A stretch of DNA of 64,000 bases from Acinetobacter pittii ATCC 19004 = CIP 70.29. Its GTDB lineage: Bacteria; Pseudomonadota; Gammaproteobacteria; Pseudomonadales; Moraxellaceae. Of the stretch, positions 25,815 to 32,870 are shown piece by piece. Position numbers and translations under genes: made by a program. How positions within the stretch are numbered: the first letter of the stretch is position 1; the number at the start of each line of letters is the position of its first letter. Where the stretch lies: the NCBI RefSeq assembly GCF_000369045.1, contig NZ_KB849786.1, positions 1,037,906 through 1,101,905 on the forward strand, written 5' to 3'. The notes beneath the pieces are model-generated. The model searched no databases and had not been told where the DNA came from. It worked only from the letters and a program-made list of their open reading frames with translations.

Positions 25815-27905
25815 TCAAAGATTGTAATGACTTTCTAAGTAAGGCTGATTTTGTTTAAGTATGGAAATAACCTGAGTAGCATCTATAGCAGATTCAAACA
25901 AGAACCCCTGGCCTATGCTGTAACCAAATTGTCGAAGTAGTTCTTCTTGTTCAGGAGTTTCAATTCCTTCAGCGATAAGCCCGAGTGATAAATTTGGAGC
26001 GAGTAAACCAATTGCTTGGACAATCGCATAAATTGATGGGTCATGTTGCATCTTTTGGATAAAGCTACAATCTACTTTTAAACTGTCAATCGGGTAATCG
26101 CGAATATGGGTTAGCGATGAGAAACCTGTCCCAAAGTCGTCAAGTGCAATACGTACCCCATGCTGTTTTAATTTATTAAGTGCACGGATCACATATTCCG
26201 AGCCTCGGTCGCCTAGCATGTGCTCAGTGACTTCCACTTCAATATAATGCGTCGGTATTTGAAATTGATTAACCTTTTTCAAAAGTCTCTCAGCATAATT
26301 ATCTCTTAAGAACTCAACTGGTGCAGCATTTAGTGAAACAGGGAGTGGGGTAATACCAAGATTTATCCATTTAGCGATATCACGTAAAACTTGGTGTTGC
26401 ATCGTTTCACCGATCTTACTCGCTAAATTATAATCTTTAAAAGCTTCCGCAATTTGTGCTGGGTAGCCTCTTTGAGCTGAGGTTGTATGCCATCTTAATA
26501 AAGCTTCAAATCCCACTACACGATGGGTATTTAGGTCTACTTTAGGTTGATAATAGGGTTGGATGGTATGATGGCGAATCAGCTGACGAGCTAAATTAAG
26601 CTGAGAAGCGACAGTTTCAGTCATTTGCATCATGCATGGATCATACATGCGAATACCACCACGACCACGCGCTTTTAAATCATGCAATGCCATATCGGCA
26701 CAACTGAGCAAACCTGACTGGTCTACGGCATCTTGCGGGTAAATTGCGCAGCCAATGCTCATCCCACCATTTAAGACATTACCTAAATAGGTAATCGGCT
26801 GATTTAACTGTTGAAGTAAAATGGCTGCTAACTCTCGGACATCATTTTCAGAATTAAGGTTATTAATAATAACCGCAAATTCGTCTCCGCCTAGTCGCGC
26901 GACAACGCACTTTTCATCATCTACACAATGACTAAAGCGTTTGGAGAGAACTTTTAATAGATGATCGCCTGCGCTATGCCCTAAAGTATCGTTAATATGT
27001 TTAAAGTGGTCGAGGTCAATTAAAAGTAACCCTACACTTGTTTGAGTGTCTTTTGAATATGAGAGAGTACGCTTAAGTTGAAATTTAAATGAACGCCGAT
27101 TATATAATCCGGTCAGTTCATCTCTCTCACTCATATTCCTAAGCTGGTTTTCTGCCAAATGTTGTTGAGTAACATTACGTGAGACACAAAGGATTTGTCC
27201 AATTTCACCATTTTCCCGATGAATCGGGGTAAGCATATTATCCCAATACTCAGGATCCTGATCTGGCAAACAGCTCATTCCTGCAAATCTAGCAACTTTA
27301 CCTTGAAGAGCTTTTTTCAAAGCGACTCGACCGCGTTTACGAATGTGCGGTGGTAATAGTTCGAGCCATTTCATTCCAAATTCTGTTTCATCAACAGGTA
27401 CACCTAAAGCGAGGCACCCTGATTTGTTCATGTGAGAAAGTGTGCCGTCTACATTTAAAACTTTAATGCAATCTACACTGATATCTAACATCTGATTTTG
27501 TATTTCAATGTTCTTTTGCAAGTTTTGTTGTTCTTGAATATCGTGATCTATATCTAAAAAGCTAACATACCATTCGCTAGTTTGTGAGGAGCTGCGATAC
27601 TTAGATGCTTGAATCGATAGTTTGCACCATCTATATTGATTTCCAGCTCGTAAAAGTCGACATTTTAATTCGATTCTTTTTTGTAGGCGAATTGCTTCGA
27701 GCCATCTGTTTTTGACTTCATCTAAATCGGTAGGATAAATAAAATCTAGCCATTGCGCTGGCAATGGAGAAAAAGTATCCAACCAATATTCTGTACACTC
27801 TATATTGCAATATAATATCAAGCCATTTTCATCACTCACCCAAGTTGGGAGTGGAATTTGCTCAACAATAAAATGCTTTTGGGTGTTGTTCGACATTGAA
27901 GTCAT
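25815..27905 (-). CDS. PAS-PAS-GGDEF-EAL cyclic-di-GMP protein
   Basis: A 696-residue signalling protein. Two PAS-like sensor regions (~10-125 and ~130-255, ending in a PAC-like VSRNVTQQH) come before a diguanylate cyclase domain (~265-425) with intact RLGGDEF and an upstream LIDLDHFKHIND. A phosphodiesterase domain (~440-690) follows, with FEALLRW, an EVTE motif (VEVEVTEHML), and DDFGTGFSSL. Both catalytic signatures look complete, so either or both activities are possible. No membrane segment was seen, so it is probably a cytoplasmic redox or small-ligand sensor. It is monocistronic in this view. Confidence 0.93.
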   Translation of the reverse strand: MTSMSNNTQKHFIVEQIPLPTWVSDENGLILYCNIECTEYWLDTFSPLPAQWLDFIYPTDLDEVKNRWLEAIRLQKRIELKCRLLRAGNQYRWCKLSIQASKYRSSSQTSEWYVSFLDIDHDIQEQQNLQKNIEIQNQMLDISVDCIKVLNVDGTLSHMNKSGCLALGVPVDETEFGMKWLELLPPHIRKRGRVALKKALQGKVARFAGMSCLPDQDPEYWDNMLTPIHRENGEIGQILCVSRNVTQQHLAENQLRNMSERDELTGLYNRRSFKFQLKRTLSYSKDTQTSVGLLLIDLDHFKHINDTLGHSAGDHLLKVLSKRFSHCVDDEKCVVARLGGDEFAVIINNLNSENDVRELAAILLQQLNQPITYLGNVLNGGMSIGCAIYPQDAVDQSGLLSCADMALHDLKARGRGGIRMYDPCMMQMTETVASQLNLARQLIRHHTIQPYYQPKVDLNTHRVVGFEALLRWHTTSAQRGYPAQIAEAFKDYNLASKIGETMQHQVLRDIAKWINLGITPLPVSLNAAPVEFLRDNYAERLLKKVNQFQIPTHYIEVEVTEHMLGDRGSEYVIRALNKLKQHGVRIALDDFGTGFSSLTHIRDYPIDSLKVDCSFIQKMQHDPSIYAIVQAIGLLAPNLSLGLIAEGIETPEQEELLRQFGYSIGQGFLFESAIDATQVISILKQNQPYLESHYNL

Positions 27906-28484
27906 AACATGCCTAGAAAGATTGTGTTGATTAATCTATTTATTAGCCATTATTGTAATCTTTCTGTAGTAAGCAAAACAGCAAATAATAAATTTTATGT
28001 GTATTTTTTTTGAACTAAAATTGAGTTATTAAAACTAATATATACTAAAGATTTAATTTATGTTTTTGTTATTTATTAATTTTTATTTATCTTTCTTTAA
28101 AAAAATATTTATGCTTATTTTTGTAAAAAACTTATTAAAACAGCAGCTTATAATTATGCATATATATTTGTCATATTAAAAATAAAACTAAGAAAGTAGA
28201 AGGAGTAAAGATAAAAAATAAAGAATTTGATAAATCAAATTTTATTCATAATATAAACAAAGAAGCTCTCAAAAGAGGTTAATTAAATACAATAATCGCT
28301 ATTAAGTTTACAAAAGTAATATAAAATAATAGCTTGTATTATCGTAAAATTGTTTTTGTCAAAAAGGATATATATTTCCTTTTTGTGCATTTTATAGCCT
28401 ACATTTTCCCCAAGATGTAGGTTTTTTTTATGCATAATTTTTATAGATTTTAATTATAAAAATAAAAAAAGCCAAAATGGCTTT
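27906..28484. other. AT-rich intergenic region with a second sRNA candidate
   Basis: About 580 bp. Left part: promoter side of the GGDEF-EAL gene, with long A/T tracts and no clear gene. Right part: the C4-like RNA candidate (28325-28430) and a terminator serving the small gene at 28485. Confidence 0.5.
28325..28430 (+). ncRNA. second candidate small RNA of the C4-like family
   Basis: Same layout as 18503-18592. It has a 5' hairpin ATAATA-GCTTG-TATTAT, the linker CGTAAAATTGTTT, and a middle hairpin AAAAGGA/TCCTTTT. In the terminator, CCTACATTTT (28398-28407) pairs with AAGATGTAGG (28412-28421) around a C-run loop, followed by eight T. The -10-like TAATAT (28317-28322) lacks a good -35 box, so the 5' end is uncertain. 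The TTCCC(C)AAGATG segment is shared with the first locus. Confidence 0.42.
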
Positions 28485-28486
28485 TT
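28464..28486 (-). terminator. intrinsic terminator of the 71-residue gene
   Basis: AAAAAGCCA-AAA-TGGCTTTTT (28466-28486) is symmetrical and overlaps the stop codon of the gene at 28485. Confidence 0.75.
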
Positions 28487-28700
28487 ATACAGTTTCTGGC
28501 TTGTTCAACTGTTGTTGTATGTACAGATTCATATAGTACTGTTCGATATAATCATCAGCATAGTTGTTTGCTAAGGTTTTTGTTGCCACTTGCTCATGTT
28601 TTAAATAGCAGTTTGATTCAAGGTCTTTTTCAAGTACCCACCAGCTACGGTTAATACGACGTACCTGAAATTTGTCACTTTTGTATTTTCTTTTAGCCAT
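28485..28700 (-). CDS. small basic protein of unknown function (71 residues)
   Basis: Not recognised. The N-terminus is strongly basic (MAKRKYKSDKFQVRRINRSWWVLEKD), followed by a Tyr/Gln-rich helical stretch (NYADDYIEQYYMNLYIQQQL). The first half resembles small DNA- or RNA-binding strands, but no family can be named. A CGGAAA stretch precedes the ATG, and a terminator follows, which supports a real gene. Monocistronic. Confidence 0.65.
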   Translation of the reverse strand: MAKRKYKSDKFQVRRINRSWWVLEKDLESNCYLKHEQVATKTLANNYADDYIEQYYMNLYIQQQLNKPETV

Positions 28701-28833
28701 TTTCCGAAATTTGCTATTCAGTTATTGAAAGAGAATTTCTACTGGAGTTAAGAGCTCAAGTCAACAGATAGAAGGTTAATTGATTATTTTATGTGGGATG
28801 CCATTTCTCTCAATATTAAAGTAGAGACATTAA

Positions 28834-28868
28834 AATAGTTAAGCTCTCATAATGAGAGCTTAACTATT
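28834..28868. terminator. 35-bp perfect palindrome, terminator of the MarR gene
   Basis: Two 17-bp arms (28834-28850 and 28852-28868) match perfectly around one base; the core is AAGCTCTCAT/ATGAGAGCTT. On the - strand the stem is followed by TTTT. It lies 27 bp past the marR-type stop, so it most likely ends that transcript. Confidence 0.7.
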
Positions 28869-28894
28869 GGGTATAAATAGATTCTTATTTCATC

Positions 28895-29359
28895 TTAGCG
28901 AGAAAGGTTTTTTAAAAGTAATTTTAAACTTTCCATCATTTTTTCTAGCTGTAAGGGAGTAATACCTTCAAAAGACTGCTCAAGTACTACACTTGTAAGA
29001 TCATTGATCTTGTTGATCATTTCAGTCCCTTTTTCTGTAAGTACTACACGAGTGATACGACCATCAGTTTGGCAAGAGTAAGTTTCAACCAAACCTTCAT
29101 CTTTCAAACGATAAACAATTTTTGTGGTAGTCGACATTTTTGAAATAATCATATCTGAGAGTTCAGAAACACTTGCATGGGGCTTGCTGCTTAAAGCCAA
29201 CATGATGCGTCGACGTGAGTTATCTAAACCATATTTTTTTAAAGCATTATCAATGTTTTGTACATATTGAGCATGTACTTGAGTAATCCAATAATATGGA
29301 AAATCTTCAAGAGTAAAAGATTCTGTTGTAGGTAAAAAACGCGCATACTTCTTTGTCAT
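28895..29359 (-). CDS. MarR family transcriptional regulator
   Basis: A 154-residue winged-helix regulator. The DNA-binding helix region is SVSELSDMIISKMSTTTKIVYRLKDEGLVETYSCQTDGRITRVVLTEKG (~62-112), with the MarR wing DGR. Helical dimerisation ends flank it. MarR proteins usually repress an adjacent gene and respond to aromatic or oxidising compounds. Here the upstream 840 bp hold no gene, so the target is unknown and autoregulation is the only local guess. Confidence 0.9.
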   Translation of the reverse strand: MTKKYARFLPTTESFTLEDFPYYWITQVHAQYVQNIDNALKKYGLDNSRRRIMLALSSKPHASVSELSDMIISKMSTTTKIVYRLKDEGLVETYSCQTDGRITRVVLTEKGTEMINKINDLTSVVLEQSFEGITPLQLEKMMESLKLLLKNLSR

Positions 29360-30202
29360 TGACTTTTCCCCATACCTTGGTGGATCGCATTCCTGGTGAA
29401 CTATCTTTAATAGTTGAAAAATATAGTTTCATCAAGCAAGTTATAGCAGGACTTTACTTGATGAGCAAAAGTTATATAGCTTCATTTAACAATGACATGG
29501 TTTAATTGTCCTTAACTTTATAAAGCGTTCCTATAACTTTACGAACTTTAAATACTCTTCAGCTATAATCAAAGATTATTAAAGGTAAAAACTGTTTAAC
29601 AAAGCCGTACCTGAAACTCTTTGAGTGGATATGTAAGATTGCATCTAAGCTTGCTTGATCGTTAATTGAACGATATTGCTTGCAAGGGCATCGTAGAAAA
29701 AAAATTATGATTTGAACGTGGCATTGAACGAGAAAGTTTTTGTCTCTAAAGTCATAACTATGAAAAATCAAGATATTTAAATAAAAAATATTTATATATA
29801 TCATGACATTATATTGTTTTGGTGTGAGAGAAATTTACCATACATTTAACATGAAACATCTATTATTTAGTAAAATAAAATTAGATTTCTATATTAAATA
29901 TCTGATTTTTATTAATAAATTTCAAACATTATTTTAAATACTAAGCTTTTGAAATAGAGGTATTTTTGTCTATAAATTATAATTTCAATAAATTTTATCC
30001 ATTAAATTTCAAAAGAGCCAATCTAACCGTAATACTCGCAGAAGAAGTGCCAACACAGATTATGGCAAGAGCTATTCAGATTAAATGATTTAAGTCTCAG
30101 AGAAAGAAAATTAAATATTAAATAGTTTTCAGTTTAAATTTTTATGAGATCAGGCACATATAATTTATAAAAAAAGGGAGAATTTATATTCTCCCTTTTT
30201 AA
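29360..30202. other. 840-bp region without a convincing gene
   Basis: A long AT-rich gap between the MarR gene and fruA. It contains a hairpin ATCGTT-AATTG-AACGAT (29658-29674) flanked by GCTTGC motifs. A stretch near 30010-30087 reads as a basic, stop-terminated fragment (SNRNTRRRSANTDYGKSYSD) with a stop shortly upstream and no start, suggesting a decayed gene end. The fruA terminator is at its right edge. A long - strand frame at 29559-29804 has no ribosome site and no family-like sequence. Confidence 0.5.
30169..30200 (-). terminator. intrinsic terminator of the fru operon
   Basis: GGGAGAAT-TTAT-ATTCTCCC (30176-30195) with a T-run on the - strand, eight bases after the fruA stop codon. 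Confidence 0.9.
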
Positions 30203-31930
30203 TTATGAAACAGTCACAGCTTTTTCTTCTATTTTTTTCTTAACAATGGCATAGCTTATCCCTGTAACGATACTACCAGCAGCAATTGCAGCAAGATATA
30301 ACCAAGCATGATTAATCGCATTGGGAATTAAAAGTACAAATACACCGCCGTGAGGAGTAACCAACTCACAATGGAATAGGGCAACGAGTGCTCCAGTCAC
30401 AGCTCCACCTAAAATACAAGTTGGAATAACACGCATTGGGTCTTTAGCTGCAAAGGGAATAGCACCCTCAGAAATAAAACATAAACCTAATACGAAAGCT
30501 GCTTTTCCGGCATCTTTCTCTCCAGTACTAAATTTATTCCTAGCAATGAAAGTTGCAATAGCCATACCAATAGCAGGGACCATGCCGCCTGCCATCGTGG
30601 CTGCCATAGGCATATAAGTATTTGTTGTCAGCAGTCCAACAGTAAAAGCGTAGGCTGCTTTATTGATTGGACCACCCAAATCAATACACATCATGCTTGC
30701 TAATATAATGCCCATTAACACGGCATTTGTTGTACCCATATTGTTTAGGAAGTCTTTCATTAGCTCAAAAATATGTGCTACTGGCTGACCCACCACGTAG
30801 AACATAATCAGACCAACAAATAAAGTACCTAATAGCGGAATAATTAAAATAGGTTTAAGTGCTTCTAAACTTGTAGGAAGTTTGAGTTTTTTTGCAATAA
30901 AAAGCGCGATATAGCCAGCAAGAAAACCTGAGACAATACCTCCTAAAAAACCTGCTTGTAACTGAGAAGCAAGTAGGCCGCCAATTAAACCAGGTGCGAG
31001 GCCAGGACGATCAGCAATCGAGTAGGCGATATAACCAGATAACATTGGAACCATAAGCATAAATGCAGCGGCACCAATTTGTTTTAATATAGCCGGTAAG
31101 CTGCCTGCTTGTTCAGCTGCATTAAGGCCAAAGCATAAAGACAGAGCAATTAAAAGACCTCCCGCCACCACCATAGGTAACATATAAGAGACACCCGTTA
31201 AGAGATGTTTATATACGCCAACTTTTTCGGTTTTATCTTTGTTTTCTGCAGAAGTTTGTTGCTTACCTTGTTCTAAAACTTGCGCATTGCTGATTGCCTC
31301 AGCAAAAGCTTTATCTGTTTGCTTTAGAGCAAAACCTGTACTACATCTATAAACACGTTTACCTACAAAACGGTCTGTATTAACTTCAATGTCAGTCGCA
31401 AGAATGACGATGTCCGCATCAGCAATAGCTTGAGGTGATAAGATATTTTTTGCGCCAACGGAACCTTGAGTTTCTACTTCAATCTCATAACCGAGCTTTT
31501 CTGCGCCTTGCTGTAAAGCTTCGGCTGCCATAAAAGTATGCGCGACACCCGTAGGACACGCAGTGATCGCAACAAATTTTTTAGCTGTAGTTGCTGATAA
31601 GCTATTATCATTTTGCCAGTCTTGAGCAGATTTAAAATGATCTAAAGCAGTTTGAAGAGCTGAATCAGTATCACTTTTGATCTCTTCAATGTTAATGAAA
31701 GATAAAGGGTGTGTACTAAAAATATTAAGATTTTTCGGGCGTTGTCCAACAACGATAACTTGGTCAAAGCTTTCATTCACCTCGAATTCATCAAGCGAAA
31801 TAATGCTGTTTTGATAACCCTGTTGAGACGCGACTTGTGCAAGTTTACGAGCTAAAATCAAAGCATTGACTTGCTGTTGCGGACTATTAATAACAAATAA
31901 TAAACGTTTAGTAGTTGGCATCAGATTCAC
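30203..31930 (-). CDS. fruA: fructose PTS transporter subunit IIB'BC
   Basis: FruA imports fructose and phosphorylates it to fructose 1-phosphate. The 575-residue protein has a degenerate IIB' domain (~1-100), an active IIB domain (~110-215) with the phospho-Cys in AITACPTGVAHTFMAA, and a IIC membrane domain (~235-565) with about ten segments. The 5' end overlaps fruK by 23 bp (different frame). It is the last gene of fruB-fruK-fruA. Confidence 0.95.
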   Translation of the reverse strand: MNLMPTTKRLLFVINSPQQQVNALILARKLAQVASQQGYQNSIISLDEFEVNESFDQVIVVGQRPKNLNIFSTHPLSFINIEEIKSDTDSALQTALDHFKSAQDWQNDNSLSATTAKKFVAITACPTGVAHTFMAAEALQQGAEKLGYEIEVETQGSVGAKNILSPQAIADADIVILATDIEVNTDRFVGKRVYRCSTGFALKQTDKAFAEAISNAQVLEQGKQQTSAENKDKTEKVGVYKHLLTGVSYMLPMVVAGGLLIALSLCFGLNAAEQAGSLPAILKQIGAAAFMLMVPMLSGYIAYSIADRPGLAPGLIGGLLASQLQAGFLGGIVSGFLAGYIALFIAKKLKLPTSLEALKPILIIPLLGTLFVGLIMFYVVGQPVAHIFELMKDFLNNMGTTNAVLMGIILASMMCIDLGGPINKAAYAFTVGLLTTNTYMPMAATMAGGMVPAIGMAIATFIARNKFSTGEKDAGKAAFVLGLCFISEGAIPFAAKDPMRVIPTCILGGAVTGALVALFHCELVTPHGGVFVLLIPNAINHAWLYLAAIAAGSIVTGISYAIVKKKIEEKAVTVS

Positions 31931-32861
31931 TCAATGAATTGATTGTTGTTTGGGCTTTTAATTGGTTTAGCTTTTCAGTATTAGGAATACGAAAGCCTAT
32001 TTGTGTTACAGCGTGGCTTGCAATTGCGGTAGCAGTTTTTAATGTTTCTTCGGCAGAGAAGCCACCCAATAAGCCATGAATCATCCCTGCTAAAAGAGAG
32101 TCACCCGCACCAACTGTACTTTTAACTATCACTTTAGGTGCTGTGGCATGAAGTGGGTGAGTGTCATTTAACCAGTTTACACCGTCTTCACCCATCGAAA
32201 TAACGACATGTTCAATTTTAGCTAAGTTTGCAAAAAGTTTTTTTTGTTCAGCATAGGTTGTAGCAGGAAGCTGATAACTTTCTACTAACTCATCTGTATT
32301 TGGTTTAATCATCCAAGGTTGACATTCAATTGCAGCCACCAACGCTTTACCACTTGTATCAAGTGCAACTTTTTTTCCTTGCTGTTGAATGAGCTTAATA
32401 AGTTGCTGTAACTCATCAACACTAAAACCTTGTGGTAGGCTTCCAGCAATAGCAACCACATCTACCTGAGGCAAAATCATCTCGATTTTTTGAAAGAGGT
32501 TTTTCTTATCTAGTTCAGATATGAAAAAACCTTTTCCATTCAAATCAGTCATACGTCCCGAATGTTCAGCAATTTTTATATTTTGGCGAGTTTCACCTTC
32601 AATATAAATAAATTCAGGTTGAAATTGAGCTTCTTTAAAATGATCATCGAAAATCTGTCTGTTTGTTGCTCCTAGAAAACCAGAAACAATAACCTCATGT
32701 CCCAAATCTTTTAAAACTTGTGCAATATTTAAACCTTTGCCTGCCGCGTGTATTTCTACAGATTCTTGGCGGTTTACTTGACCTATCTGTAACTCTTTGA
32801 GTTGTATAGTCACATCAATTGCAGGATTTAAAGTAATTGTTAAAACTTTAGCCATTACCAT
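31908..32861 (-). CDS. fruK: 1-phosphofructokinase
   Basis: FruK makes fructose 1,6-bisphosphate from fructose 1-phosphate and ATP. PfkB-family motifs: TLNPAIDVTIQL at the N-terminus, AAGKGLNIAQVLKDLG, and the C-terminal ATP/anion-hole motif STVGAGDSLLAGMIHG with catalytic Asp. Length 317. It lies between fruB (9 bp gap) and fruA (overlap), the usual fru order. Confidence 0.95.
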   Translation of the reverse strand: MVMAKVLTITLNPAIDVTIQLKELQIGQVNRQESVEIHAAGKGLNIAQVLKDLGHEVIVSGFLGATNRQIFDDHFKEAQFQPEFIYIEGETRQNIKIAEHSGRMTDLNGKGFFISELDKKNLFQKIEMILPQVDVVAIAGSLPQGFSVDELQQLIKLIQQQGKKVALDTSGKALVAAIECQPWMIKPNTDELVESYQLPATTYAEQKKLFANLAKIEHVVISMGEDGVNWLNDTHPLHATAPKVIVKSTVGAGDSLLAGMIHGLLGGFSAEETLKTATAIASHAVTQIGFRIPNTEKLNQLKAQTTINSLSESDANY

Positions 32862-32870
32862 TCCTAATCT

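Noticed and set aside
29559..29804. 81-residue frame on the - strand in the MarR-fruA gap
   Set aside because: No ribosome site, no family-like sequence, and codon use unlike neighbouring genes; better explained as chance in AT-rich DNA.
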